DNA of 64,000 nt from Nocardia terrae (GTDB taxonomy: Bacteria > Actinomycetota > Actinomycetes > Mycobacteriales > Mycobacteriaceae), in NCBI RefSeq assembly GCF_009760405.1, contig NZ_WRPP01000003.1:620001-684000 (forward strand), written 5' to 3'. The notes beneath the pieces were generated by a model that was given only the letters and a program-made list of their open reading frames with translations, ran no database searches and had not been told where the DNA came from. Numbering within the stretch: position 1 is the stretch's first letter; the number at the start of each line of letters is the position of its first letter. Shown piece after piece: positions 8,554 through 17,844 of this stretch. Both the position numbers and the translations under genes were made by a program.

Positions 8554-11500
8554 CGGTCTCCTTTATCTCCGGTTAGGTTCATAGCTTTCATCGCGCGGCC
8601 ATCCCGGACGCCCTGCTGGTGACGACTCAGACTTGACCTGATGGATTCTGGGTCTCGGTGGGCCGCCTTGTCAGCGTTTCCGTTGACACCGCCGGGCACA
8701 AGTCGGTTACCCGGATCACGCTGCGGCAGACCGGCCGCGGTGCGCTTGTCCGGCGTGGTCTCGATGGCACGCCGTGCGGCCACCCAGCCCTCGTCACCCG
8801 GTGATTCGAAGGAAGCGGCCACTTGGGACCGGTCGGCATTCGGATCCGAAAGCCACGCCGACATCATCTCGGCGAAAATCGGCGTGCCGCCCATGATGGG
8901 GTCGGCTCCCGCGTCGGCGGGCTGCAGCCGCGACTGGAAGAACGAGGCCGCCTTCGTGGGGTTGGAACGGAAGCTGTGGCGTCCTGGCTCCTTGACACCC
9001 TCGGTGCCGTTCTGCGGCAGGCCGACACCCGGAATCGGGGACGGACGCTGCGGGAGCACGGCGCCCGGATCCCGTTGCGGCAGACCGGTCGCGCCACGCT
9101 GCGTCGCTCCGCCTCCCAGCGCTTGCGGCGTGCCGCCCCCGAGCGGATCCCGCGTAGGCAGCGGGCCACCGAGCGGATCGCGCTGGGACAGCGGATCCCG
9201 TTGCGGCGGCAGCGGGTCCGAGAGCGGATCCGGCTTCGCGGCACCGCGCTGCGGCAGACCACCGGTCGATTCCCGCTGTGGCAGACCATTGCCCGCGTCC
9301 CGCTGCGGCAGACCGCCCGGACCACGCTGCGCCGCTCCACCTCCCAGCGCTTGACCGCCCGCGGCCGGATCACGCTGCGTCAGGCCACCCGACAGGGCAT
9401 CGGCACCCGGGGCACCGCGCTGCGGCAACCCACCCGACGATTCCCGCTGCGGGAGACCATTGCCCGCGTCCCGCTGCGGCAGGCCGCCCGGCCCACGCTG
9501 CGGCAGACCGCCGTCGCGCGGCGGAATCGCGTCCCGCTGCGGCAAGCCCGGCTTGTCCGAATCCTGCTGCGCCGCACCGCGCTGCCCCGGCGCACCCGCA
9601 CCGCGCTGCGACGGCGCACCGTTCGCGCCCGGCTCACGCCGCGGCAGACCACCCGAGGCGGCATCGCCACGCTGCGGCAGACCACCGGGAGCGGCATCAC
9701 CGCGCTGGGGCAGACCACCCGGAGCGGCATCACCGCGCTGGGGCAGACCACCGGGAGCGGCATCGCGCGGCGGCTGACCACCGGCGAGCGGCTCACGACG
9801 AGTAGCGCCCGAATCCCGTTGCGGCTGGCCCAGTCCGGACTCACGCTGCGGCGCACCGTTGGTACCAGGCTCGCGCTGCGGCAGACCGCCCGAGGCGGAC
9901 CGCTGCGGCTGGCCCAGACCGGACTCGCGGCCCGGCGCACCATTGGTGCCCGGCTGACGCACGGGCAGACCACCGGCACCCGGCTCCCGCGGCGGCAACC
10001 CGCCCGAGGCCGAATCCCGCTGCGGCAAACCGACCGAGGGATTGCGCTGCGGCATCGCACCGGACTGACCCGGCTGCGTCGCTCCACCTCCCTGCGCTGT
10101 CCCCCCAAACTGTCCCGGCCCGCGCTGCGCGGCACCCGGCTCGCCCGGCGCACCCGGCCGCGGCGGCATGCCGCCCGGAGCACCCTGACGCTTCAGCATA
10201 TTGGCGGCGAGACCGCCCCGCGGCTGCGCCGGGGCATCGCCCTGGCCGCGCTGCGGCAGATTCGCACCCGGCTGAGCCGAGGGCGCGGCCGGGCCGTGCG
10301 CACCCGGATCCCGCTGGGGTAGTCCGCCGGGTCTCGCACCGCCCGGGGCACCCCCGGGCGCGGAGACGGTGTGCTTGACGGTGGGCCCGTTCACGCCCGG
10401 CTGGCGCACCGGCAGACCACCGGGCACCTGCGCGCCCGGCTGCCGGGTGGGCAGACCGGTGGCGGCGCTGGCCGCGGCCGGCGTCGGCGCGGCGCCGGAA
10501 CCGGCCCCCGCGCCCGCCGGAATCGGCCCGCTCACACCCGGATCCACGGTGACCATGACATTGCCGGTCGCCGTGCGGGTGACCGCGCGCATCTGCATGG
10601 AGGACGGCGCACCGGCCTGGTTGCCCGCGCCCTGCGGCGCGGCGGCCGGAGCCGGCTGCGGACGCTGCGGCGTGTCCTGCGGCTGCGGCGGCACCGAGAT
10701 GGCCCCGCCCGCCGTGACGATCAGTGGCTTGGGCACGTGCACGGTGACGGTCACGCCCGGGTCCCGGGCGGTGTCGAAGGTCGGGCGCAGGCGCACGGTC
10801 AGGCCGTGGCGCTCGGCCAGGCGGCCGACCACGAACAGACCCATGTGGCGCGCGGTGTCCGGGCCGACCTCGGCCACGGCCTCCAATCGCCGGTTGATCT
10901 CGGCCATTTCGGCCGGGGGCATACCGATACCGCGGTCGGCGACCTCGATCAGCAGACCCTGATCGTGGGCCTGGGCGAAGGTGAACTTGACGTCGGTCTC
11001 CGGCGGAGAGGCGCGCAGCGCGTTGTCCAGGAGCTCGGCGAACAGGTGCGCGAGGTCGGAGGCGGCGGGTTCGACCAGGGCGCCGCGCGGGGTCGCGCCC
11101 AGCTTGACGCGTTCGTAGTCCTCCACCTCGGAGATGGCGGCGCGCAGCACGTCGGCGATCTCGACCGGCGCGGACTTGGTCCGGCGCTGCTTGGTGCCGG
11201 CCAGAATGAGCAGGTTGTCGCCATTACGCCGCATACGGGCGGCGAGGTGGTCGAGGCGGAAGAGGTTCTCGAGCAGGCGCGGGTCCTTCTCGTCGTACTC
11301 CATCGCCTCGATGAGCGAGAGCTGATGGTCGACAAGGGACTTCGAGCGTCGCGCCAGGGTCTCGAACATGTCGTTGACCTGGGTACGCATGGCGGCCTGG
11401 TCGGCGGCCAGGCGCAGCGCCTGACCGTGGATGTCGTCGACGGCGCGGGCGAGCTGACCGATCTCCTCATCGGTGTGCACCGGCATCGGTTCCAGCGGAA

Positions 11501-12590
11501 CGTCTTCGGGGTCGGCGCCGTCACGCAGCGAGGAAACTTCCTGGCCGAGGTCGTATTCGGCGACGCGCAGGGCGGCCAGGCGCAGACGGCGCAGCGGGAC
11601 GATCATCGCGCGCGCGATCAACACGGCCAGCGCCATGGCGCCGAGGATGGTGGCGATGACGATGATCGAGTAGCGGATGGCGCCGGAACGGGCGCTCGAG
11701 GCCAGGTCGTCGACTCGGGACACGATGTCCTTGGTCGAGTTGGTGGCGATGGTCTGATAGCTGTTGATGCTCGCGACCAGCGAGTCCTTCAACTCGGCGA
11801 CCGGCAGCTGACCGGCCTGTGCCTGCGGTCCGTTGACCAGCTGCACGCGGGTGTCGGCGCCGCGTTGTAGGTCGGCGATGATCGGGTCGCCGTCCGGGAA
11901 GCGGTGCGCCAGCACGGCCAGCATCTGCCGCTCGGTGTTGACGCCGATCTGGATGTCCTTGAGGCCATCCTTCGGGTTGTTGCGTAGGGCCTCGGCCATG
12001 CCGGCGACCTCGTTGAACAGCATCCAGCGCGAGTTCAGCGAGTCGACCAGGCGCAGCTTGGACTGGTCCACACTCTTGTCGGCGACGGTGGAGACGATGT
12101 TCTCCACGGTCTTGACGCTGTTGCCACGGATCCGCTCGACCTGGGTGACGCTGTCCGGAATCGACTTCGACGGGGCCAGGCCCTGCGCCCGGATCGCCTT
12201 GGCGCCGGTGATCATGTCGTCCAGCGCCTGCCGGGCGCTGGGGATGTCGCTCAACCGCGAGGAAGCCTTCTCCGCGAAGGAGATCGCCGTGTCCAACTGC
12301 GCGAGCTCGGGATCGGAGGTCAGCGACTGGGTCGGGCCCAGCATGACCATCTGTCCACCCGCGACCTGCGCCGCGTCAGCACTGAGACCGGTGATCGCCG
12401 GGATCACCCCGACGTGGTCGGTCGCCGTCGAGAGCCGGCTCGAATCGGCGAACTCCGCCGAAATCCTGGACGCTCCCAGCACAACGGCGACCAACAGCGG
12501 CACGGCGAGGACCGCCGTCACCTTCCATCGCAGGTCCCAGTTGCTCAGCGCCCAGCGCTTATTGCTGCCGGACCTAGCGGCGTCACGCAT
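8550..12590 (-). CDS. Conservon sensor histidine kinase with extended repeat tail (CvnA-like)
   Basis: About 1346 residues from ATG 12590, which has GGAAAG upstream; a GTG at 12623 in the same frame would add 11 residues. The order is: N-terminal membrane segment; nitrate/nitrite-type sensor region (about 40-290); second membrane segment IVIATILGAMALAVLIARA; HAMP; kinase core; and GHKL ATPase with ELLDNALRASPP and DRGIGMPPAEM. A Pro/Gly/Gln/Arg-rich tail with many GLPQRD-type units follows, then a short conserved C-terminus (PIFAEMMSAWL). The known relative Rv3365c is much shorter (876 aa as I recall). It is the first gene of the conservon operon. Confidence 0.9.
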   Translation of the reverse strand: MRDAARSGSNKRWALSNWDLRWKVTAVLAVPLLVAVVLGASRISAEFADSSRLSTATDHVGVIPAITGLSADAAQVAGGQMVMLGPTQSLTSDPELAQLDTAISFAEKASSRLSDIPSARQALDDMITGAKAIRAQGLAPSKSIPDSVTQVERIRGNSVKTVENIVSTVADKSVDQSKLRLVDSLNSRWMLFNEVAGMAEALRNNPKDGLKDIQIGVNTERQMLAVLAHRFPDGDPIIADLQRGADTRVQLVNGPQAQAGQLPVAELKDSLVASINSYQTIATNSTKDIVSRVDDLASSARSGAIRYSIIVIATILGAMALAVLIARAMIVPLRRLRLAALRVAEYDLGQEVSSLRDGADPEDVPLEPMPVHTDEEIGQLARAVDDIHGQALRLAADQAAMRTQVNDMFETLARRSKSLVDHQLSLIEAMEYDEKDPRLLENLFRLDHLAARMRRNGDNLLILAGTKQRRTKSAPVEIADVLRAAISEVEDYERVKLGATPRGALVEPAASDLAHLFAELLDNALRASPPETDVKFTFAQAHDQGLLIEVADRGIGMPPAEMAEINRRLEAVAEVGPDTARHMGLFVVGRLAERHGLTVRLRPTFDTARDPGVTVTVHVPKPLIVTAGGAISVPPQPQDTPQRPQPAPAAAPQGAGNQAGAPSSMQMRAVTRTATGNVMVTVDPGVSGPIPAGAGAGSGAAPTPAAASAATGLPTRQPGAQVPGGLPVRQPGVNGPTVKHTVSAPGGAPGGARPGGLPQRDPGAHGPAAPSAQPGANLPQRGQGDAPAQPRGGLAANMLKRQGAPGGMPPRPGAPGEPGAAQRGPGQFGGTAQGGGATQPGQSGAMPQRNPSVGLPQRDSASGGLPPREPGAGGLPVRQPGTNGAPGRESGLGQPQRSASGGLPQREPGTNGAPQRESGLGQPQRDSGATRREPLAGGQPPRDAAPGGLPQRGDAAPGGLPQRGDAAPGGLPQRGDAASGGLPRREPGANGAPSQRGAGAPGQRGAAQQDSDKPGLPQRDAIPPRDGGLPQRGPGGLPQRDAGNGLPQRESSGGLPQRGAPGADALSGGLTQRDPAAGGQALGGGAAQRGPGGLPQRDAGNGLPQRESTGGLPQRGAAKPDPLSDPLPPQRDPLSQRDPLGGPLPTRDPLGGGTPQALGGGATQRGATGLPQRDPGAVLPQRPSPIPGVGLPQNGTEGVKEPGRHSFRSNPTKAASFFQSRLQPADAGADPIMGGTPIFAEMMSAWLSDPNADRSQVAASFESPGDEGWVAARRAIETTPDKRTAAGLPQRDPGNRLVPGGVNGNADKAAHRDPESIRSSLSRHQQGVRDGRAMKAMNLTGDKGDR
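9010..10340 (-). repeat. In-gene repeat tract coding GLPQR/GA units
   Basis: Degenerate tandem repeats encode variants of GGLPQRD, GLPQRE and APGGLPQRGDA. Four almost identical units occur at about 9655-9770. The frame is kept throughout, so this is a protein repeat and not a CRISPR-like array. Such units can expand or contract by slippage. Confidence 0.85.
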
Positions 12591-12929
12591 CTCCCACTCA
12601 CTTTCCAAACTGGCCCCAGCCACGCGCCATCAGCGAGCCTCCGCGATCGCACGCTGGGCTCGACAGGCATCGCTGGCCGAGAACTGCGGCTGGCCGAGAA
12701 ATTGCGTCCATGACGGCCGAAATATGTGACATGCGATTCTAACGGATCAATAACTTCTTGTGTGACCTCTTGGCAACCACCGGTCCCTGACCTGCCGTTT
12801 GCAGGCAAAATCAAAGGTCGCGGCGTCCGCCCGGACGTCGCGTGAAGTCTGCCACAATCAGGCTGATCTATCGAGGCGGGCATCTCAGCGCATCTCAAGG
12901 ACACAAGGCGGAGCTAGGGAGTCACCGGG
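12591..12929. promoter_or_regulatory. Divergent intergenic region, conservon operon / prpE
   Basis: A 339-base gap between divergent starts must carry promoters for both the conservon kinase and prpE. It holds a near-perfect direct repeat, GCTGGCCGAGAACTGCG at 12672-12688 and the same with ATTGCG ending at 12689-12706, which may be a regulator-binding pair. CACAAT at 12853-12858 is a weak candidate -10 box for prpE. No RNA gene or further ORF is seen. Confidence 0.45.
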
Positions 12930-15071
12930 TTGAACGCGAAGCAGGAGTACCGACCGGCGTATCAGCTGAGCCTGGTCGATCCCTCGGAGTTCTGGCGTAC
13001 CGCGGCCGAAGCCATCAGCTGGGATGTGCCTCCCACCCAGATTCTCGATACCGCGGCCCGTCCGACGGCGCGCTGGTTTCCCGACGCTCGCCTCAACACC
13101 TCCTACAACGCACTGGATCGTCATGTGCGCGAGATCACACCCTCGGACGGCCCTTCGGGCGGTCAGGAGGGGGGTCGCGCCGATCAACCGGCCCTAATAT
13201 ACGACTCGGCTATGACCGGGTCCAGGCGGATCTACACATATCGGGAGTTGCTGGACGAAGTCGCCCGATTCGCCGGATCCATGCTCCGATTGGGCGTCAA
13301 GACCGGTGATCGAGTCGTCATATACATGCCGATGATTCCGGAAGCCGTTGTGGCCATGCTCGCCTGCGCCCGCATCGGGGCTGTGCACTCGGTGGTCTTC
13401 GGCGGGTTCGCCGCCCACGAACTGGCCGCGCGCATCGACGACGCCGAGCCTGTGCTGATTATCACCGCCTCGGGCGGACTCGAGCCCGGACGCCGCATCG
13501 AATACCCGCCCATCGTGCTGGCCGCCCTCGACCTGGCCGCCACCACCGCGCCCCGCACCGTGCTGGTCAAGCAGCGAGAAGGCTTCCCCACCATTCGTTT
13601 TCCGGCCTCGCAGGAGGCCACCGAGCACCTGCCCGCCTCCTCGGAGTCCGTCGTCGCCCGCTGGGTCGACTGGGACGAGGCGCAGGTCGGGGCCGAACCG
13701 GCCGACCCGGTCTCGGTGGCCGCGACCGATCCGCTCTACATCCTCTACACCTCGGGCACCACCGGGAAACCCAAGGGCGTGGTGCGCGACAACGGCGGGC
13801 ACGCGGTCGCGCTGGCCTGGTCCATGCGCAATATCTACGAGGTCGGCGCCGGGCAGACCATGCTCACCACCTCCGATATCGGCTGGGTGGTGGGGCATTC
13901 CTATATCGTCTACGCGCCCCTGCTGGTCGGGGCGACCACGATCCTCTACGAGGGCAAGCCGATCGGGACCCCGGACGCGGGCACCTTCTGGCGATTGGTC
14001 GACGAATACAAGGTGGACGTGATGTTCACCGCACCGACCGCACTGCGCGCCATCCGCCGCGCGGATCCCGACGCCGCGGCCGCGCACCGGCACGACCTGT
14101 CCTCGCTGCGCGCGCTGTTCTGCGCGGGTGAGCGACTGGATCCGGCCACCTACGAATGGTCGGTGGAGACGCTGCTGGCCGAGCATCCCGACTGCCCGGT
14201 GGTGGACCACTGGTGGCAGACCGAGACCGGCTGGCCCATCTGCGCCAATCCGCTCGGGCTGCAGCAGCTTCCGATCAAGCCCGGTTCGGCCTCGATGCCG
14301 GTGCCCGGCTACCGGCTGCGGGTGCTGGACTCGGAGGGCAACGCGGTCGCCCCCAATACAGAAGGAAACATCGTCATCGGGCTGCCGCTGCCGCCCGGGA
14401 CGCTGACCACGCTGTGGCGCGACGACGCCCGCTACGAACGCTCCTATCTCTCCGCCTATCCGGGCCACTATCTGACCGGCGACTCCGGCTTCTTCGACGA
14501 GGACGGCTACCTGTTCGTCCTGGGCCGCAGCGACGACGTCATCAATATGGCGGGCCACCGGCTGTCGGCGGGCGGCATCGAGGCGGCCATCGCCGGGCAT
14601 CCGCTGGTGGCCGAGACCGCGGTGGTCGGCATCCCCGACGAACTGAAGGGCCAGCGGCCCATCGGTTACGTGGTGCTCAAGGCCGGCGTCGACATCGAGC
14701 CCGAGCGGCTGCGCGCCGAGATCATCGAGCGGGTGCGCGAGCGCGTCGGCGCCATCGCCACCCTGTACGACGTGGTCGCGGTGACCGCCCTGCCCAAGAC
14801 CCGGTCGGGAAAGATCCTGCGCCGCACCATGCGTCAGATCGCCGCGGGCGATTCCTTCGAGGTGCCGCCCACCATCGACGACGCCGCGATGCTGCCGACC
14901 CTGGAGAAGCAGATCCGCGACGCGGTCACCCTCATGGAGGACAAGGAGCGCATCGCCGCGGCCGAGGCCGCTGCGGCGGCTACCATGCCGATTCACCGGA
15001 TCGATCCGGCGACCCTGGATCGGGGCGTGGATCCGGCCACCACGAGCGGTGATTCGGCCGTCTCGGGCTAG
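12930..15071 (+). CDS. prpE: Propionate--CoA ligase / acetyl-CoA synthetase family
   Basis: A 713-residue AMP-forming acyl-CoA synthetase. The phosphate-binding motif YTSGTTGKPKG is near residue 271, WWQTETGWP near 427, and the acetylatable lysine motif RSGKILRR near 624. NTSYNALDRHV and the AWSMRNIYE segment are typical of propionyl-CoA synthetase rather than Acs. It activates propionate (or acetate) to the CoA thioester for the methylcitrate route, which also needs a methylcitrate synthase; two citrate synthase genes lie at 28-33 kb. The start is TTG 12930, preceded by GGAGCTAGGGAG. A C-terminal A-rich tail follows residue 660. Confidence 0.88.
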   Translation: MNAKQEYRPAYQLSLVDPSEFWRTAAEAISWDVPPTQILDTAARPTARWFPDARLNTSYNALDRHVREITPSDGPSGGQEGGRADQPALIYDSAMTGSRRIYTYRELLDEVARFAGSMLRLGVKTGDRVVIYMPMIPEAVVAMLACARIGAVHSVVFGGFAAHELAARIDDAEPVLIITASGGLEPGRRIEYPPIVLAALDLAATTAPRTVLVKQREGFPTIRFPASQEATEHLPASSESVVARWVDWDEAQVGAEPADPVSVAATDPLYILYTSGTTGKPKGVVRDNGGHAVALAWSMRNIYEVGAGQTMLTTSDIGWVVGHSYIVYAPLLVGATTILYEGKPIGTPDAGTFWRLVDEYKVDVMFTAPTALRAIRRADPDAAAAHRHDLSSLRALFCAGERLDPATYEWSVETLLAEHPDCPVVDHWWQTETGWPICANPLGLQQLPIKPGSASMPVPGYRLRVLDSEGNAVAPNTEGNIVIGLPLPPGTLTTLWRDDARYERSYLSAYPGHYLTGDSGFFDEDGYLFVLGRSDDVINMAGHRLSAGGIEAAIAGHPLVAETAVVGIPDELKGQRPIGYVVLKAGVDIEPERLRAEIIERVRERVGAIATLYDVVAVTALPKTRSGKILRRTMRQIAAGDSFEVPPTIDDAAMLPTLEKQIRDAVTLMEDKERIAAAEAAAAATMPIHRIDPATLDRGVDPATTSGDSAVSG

Positions 15072-15078
15072 CCGCATT

Positions 15079-15153
15079 CGTCATCCCGGCATGGTTCGGC
15101 CGGGATCCGCCCTCGGCAGCATGGATTTCGGCCAAAAGCGCGCCGGAATGACG
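15079..15153. repeat. Imperfect inverted repeat downstream of prpE
   Basis: CGTCATCCCGGC (15079-15090) is matched by GCCGGAATGACG (15142-15153) with one mismatch. Internally, TTCGGCCGGGATCC answers GGATTTCGGCCAA. It has the look of a dispersed mobile-type intergenic repeat (CGTCAT ... ATGACG) and could also fold as a terminator for prpE. Confidence 0.55.
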
Positions 15154-15286
15154 GAGGGAGGCGGCGAGGCGGGCGCGGCCTCAAGGATTTCTCAGAGATG
15201 GTTCATTGCCGTCCCAACCGGGTGGTTTAGCGTCGTGCGGGCGCGGATCGTCAGATCCGCAGCCTGAACCCGGGAAAGGCTGATGA

Positions 15287-15673
15287 ATGAGCTTCATCCG
15301 TAATCGCCGCGCTGGTGTGCTGTTCGGAGCCGGTGCGGTCGCCGCCGTGGCTCTCGCCCTCGCGCCCGCCACCGCCTCCGCGTCCCCCACGGATCTGGTC
15401 GCGCCGCTCCTCAACTCGACCTGCACCTTCGCTCAGGTCGACGCGGCCCTGCACGACAAGGCCCCGGCGCTGGCCTCGATGTTGGACGCGAACCCCGACA
15501 CCAAGGCCCAGCTGAAGGCCGAGTTCGAGCAGTCGCCCGAGCAGCGCCAGGCCCAGCTCGACCAGTACCTGAAGGACAACCCGGACGCCGCCAACCAGGC
15601 CGCGTCCGACCCGCGCGCCGGTGGAATCGCCGCCGCCATCCAGCAGGTCGCCGACTCCTGCCACAACTACTGA
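15287..15673 (+). CDS. Hemophore-related secreted protein
   Basis: A 128-residue exported protein. It has a signal peptide of about 32 residues (GAGAVAAVALALAPATASA, cleavage near ASA/SPTD), then a small helical domain with two cysteines: C in NSTCTFAQVDAAL and C in ADSCHNY at the extreme C-terminus. This matches the haemophore (Rv0203-type, MHB) family, which shuttles haem in mycobacteria. No haem transporter gene lies beside it; the next gene is prrA. Start ATG 15287. Confidence 0.8.
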   Translation: MSFIRNRRAGVLFGAGAVAAVALALAPATASASPTDLVAPLLNSTCTFAQVDAALHDKAPALASMLDANPDTKAQLKAEFEQSPEQRQAQLDQYLKDNPDAANQAASDPRAGGIAAAIQQVADSCHNY

Positions 15674-15689
15674 GGTAACGGCTGCCAAA

Positions 15690-16406
15690 ATGGAGTCCGT
15701 GGCCGAACGCGGTGAGCTACCCACTGTCCTTGTTGTCGACGACGACGAGGATGTTCTCGCCTCTGTCGAGCGCGGGCTCCGTTTGTCCGGTTTCCGGGTG
15801 GTCATCGCCCGGGACGGCGCTGCCGCACTGCGCAGCGTCAACGAATCCGCCCCCGATGCGGTCGTTCTCGATATGAACATGCCCGTGCTCGACGGTGCGG
15901 GCGTGGTCACCGCGCTGCGCGCGATGGGCAACGAGGTGCCGATCTGCGTGCTGTCGGCGCGCAGTTCGGTCGACGACCGGATCGCCGGGCTGGAGTCGGG
16001 GGCCGACGACTATCTGGTGAAGCCGTTCGTGCTCGCCGAACTGGTCGCCCGCATCAAGGCGCTGCTGCGCCGCCGCACCGACGCGCCCGCCTCCGCCATT
16101 CCGGGTGCGATCACCGTGGGGCCCTTGGAAGTCGATGTGGCCGGATACCGCGCGCTGCTGAACGGCACCGAGATCGAGCTCACCAAAAGGGAATTCGAGC
16201 TGCTCTCGACGCTGGCGCGCAGCGCGGGCGTGGTGCTGAGCCGCGAGCGGCTGCTGGAACTGGTGTGGGGCTACGACTTCGCGGCCGACACCAATGTGGT
16301 GGACGTCTTCGTCGGCTATCTGCGCCGCAAGCTCGAGATCGACGGCACCCCGCGTCTGCTGCACACCATCCGCGGTGTGGGATTCGTACTGCGGGCGCCT
16401 AAATGA
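15690..16406 (+). CDS. prrA: Two-component response regulator PrrA
   Basis: A 238-residue OmpR-type regulator. The receiver domain has acidic residues VVDDDED, phospho-acceptor D in VVLDMNMPVLDG and K in DYLVKPF. The C-terminal winged helix has LTKREFELLSTLA, LVWGYDFAADTNVVDVFVGY and HTIRGVGFVLR. These segments are nearly identical to M. tuberculosis PrrA (Rv0903c). ATG 15690 is used; GTG 15699 is possible. The stop overlaps the prrB start (ATGA at 16403-16406). PrrA is known to be essential in M. tuberculosis, linked to respiration and nitrogen response. Confidence 0.94.
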   Translation: MESVAERGELPTVLVVDDDEDVLASVERGLRLSGFRVVIARDGAAALRSVNESAPDAVVLDMNMPVLDGAGVVTALRAMGNEVPICVLSARSSVDDRIAGLESGADDYLVKPFVLAELVARIKALLRRRTDAPASAIPGAITVGPLEVDVAGYRALLNGTEIELTKREFELLSTLARSAGVVLSRERLLELVWGYDFAADTNVVDVFVGYLRRKLEIDGTPRLLHTIRGVGFVLRAPK

Positions 16407-17815
16407 GCTGGGCGGCAGGCGCTCTCACGAGATCTGGCGGAAGCGCCGGCCGCCGCTGGTCCTACACGCTGCGGGCGCGCGTCGCCGCCGCGGCCGCCCT
16501 GGGCGCGACCATCATCGTGGCGATTCTCAGCTGGATCACCATCTACGCGATCGGCCGCAGCAATCTGGCGCAGGCCGATCAGCAGTTGTCGATGGTGTCA
16601 CGGCTGGTCCTCATCGAGCCGGTCTTCGCGGTCAATGTGGTCGACATCCTCGCTCCCAACAAGGAAATGGTGCTGACCGTGCGCACCGCGGACGGCTCAC
16701 TGACCAGCACACCGGTGCGACTGCCGCCGATGCCGGTCGGCAATGCCACCGTGACGGTCGACGGCAACACCTACCGCGTGCTCACCACCACCGAGAAGCA
16801 GCCGGCGGGACAGGTGGTGTCCCTGGGCATTCCGACCAATCAGACCGAGAAGACCATCCACGATCAGCGGCAGTGGGTGTACCTGGCGGCAGCGCTCGCG
16901 GTGACCGCCTCGGCCGGGCTCGGTTGGCTCCTCGGCGGGCGCGCGGTCCGGCCCATCGTCCAGCTCACCAAAGAGGTGGACCGCCGCCGACCCACCGGCG
17001 GGCCGAGTACCCCGCTGCCCGTGGCGGGTTCGGGGGTCAAGGAGGCCGACAAGCTGGCCGAGGCCGTCAACACCATGTTCGAGCGCCTGGACACCGCGCA
17101 GGCCGAGACCGCCGCCGCGCTCGAGACCGCTCGCGATTTCGCCGCGGTGTCCGCGCACGAACTGCGCACCCCGCTGACCGCCATGCGCACCGACCTGGAA
17201 GTACTGAGCACCCTGGACCTGAGCGAGGACCAGCGCCGGGAGATCCTCACCGACCTGCAGCGCGGGCAGAACCGGGTGGAAACCACCCTGGCCGCGCTGG
17301 AACGGCTGGCCGCGGGCGATCTCACCAATGCGCGCGATCACGTGGTCACCGATGTGGCCGAACTCTGTGACACCGCCGCGCACGACGCCATGCGGCACTT
17401 CCCGCAGCTGAAGGTGTACATCGACACCGATACCGAACTGGTCACCCGCGGCCTGCCCACCGGGCTGCGGCTGGCGGTGGACAACGCGCTCACCAATTCG
17501 GCCAAGCACGGCGGGGCCACCGAGGCGGTGGTGTCCGCGCACCGCTACCCCACCGGGTTCATCGTGATCGCCGTCGACGACAACGGCCGTGGTCTGCCCG
17601 CCGAGGAGCGGGAGGCGGTGTTCCAGCGTTTCGTCCGGGGCAGCCGGGCGGCCAAGGGCGGCTCCGGGCTGGGGTTGGCGCTGGTCGCGCAGCAGGCCCA
17701 ATTGCACGGTGGTCGCGCGTATTTCGAGGACAGCAGGCTGGGCGGCGCGCGCCTGGTGCTGGAACTTCCGGATCGACCGGTCTTTACCGAACTCTCAGAC
17801 ATCCATCAGAGGTAG
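16403..17815 (+). CDS. prrB: Sensor histidine kinase PrrB
   Basis: A 470-residue membrane kinase. A first membrane helix (about 32-53) and a second (about 157-178) bound an extracytoplasmic sensor region of about 100 residues. HAMP follows, then the H-box FAAVSAHELRTPLTAMRTDLE with the phospho-histidine, the N-box AVDNALTNSAKHG, and G-boxes DDNGRGLP and GGSGLGLALV. It is the partner of PrrA, coupled by the ATGA overlap, in the same gene order as Rv0903c-Rv0902c. The signal sensed is unknown. Confidence 0.94.
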   Translation: MSWAAGALTRSGGSAGRRWSYTLRARVAAAAALGATIIVAILSWITIYAIGRSNLAQADQQLSMVSRLVLIEPVFAVNVVDILAPNKEMVLTVRTADGSLTSTPVRLPPMPVGNATVTVDGNTYRVLTTTEKQPAGQVVSLGIPTNQTEKTIHDQRQWVYLAAALAVTASAGLGWLLGGRAVRPIVQLTKEVDRRRPTGGPSTPLPVAGSGVKEADKLAEAVNTMFERLDTAQAETAAALETARDFAAVSAHELRTPLTAMRTDLEVLSTLDLSEDQRREILTDLQRGQNRVETTLAALERLAAGDLTNARDHVVTDVAELCDTAAHDAMRHFPQLKVYIDTDTELVTRGLPTGLRLAVDNALTNSAKHGGATEAVVSAHRYPTGFIVIAVDDNGRGLPAEEREAVFQRFVRGSRAAKGGSGLGLALVAQQAQLHGGRAYFEDSRLGGARLVLELPDRPVFTELSDIHQR

Positions 17816-17844
17816 CGCCATGGGGGACCTCTACGGTCTCCAGT

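Noticed and set aside
9010..10340. CRISPR-like tandem repeats
   Set aside because: The units are degenerate, in frame, and code GLPQR-type residues; there are no constant repeats with unique spacers.
8823..11870. Two long plus-strand open frames (about 499 residues each) opposite the sensor kinase gene
   Set aside because: They are shadows of the GC-rich kinase frame: Arg- and Gln-rich with no family motif, no credible ribosome site, while the minus frame has clear kinase motifs and repeats.
13194..15077. A 627-residue minus-strand open frame opposite prpE
   Set aside because: The plus frame is a textbook AMP-forming ligase; the minus frame has shadow composition and no motif.
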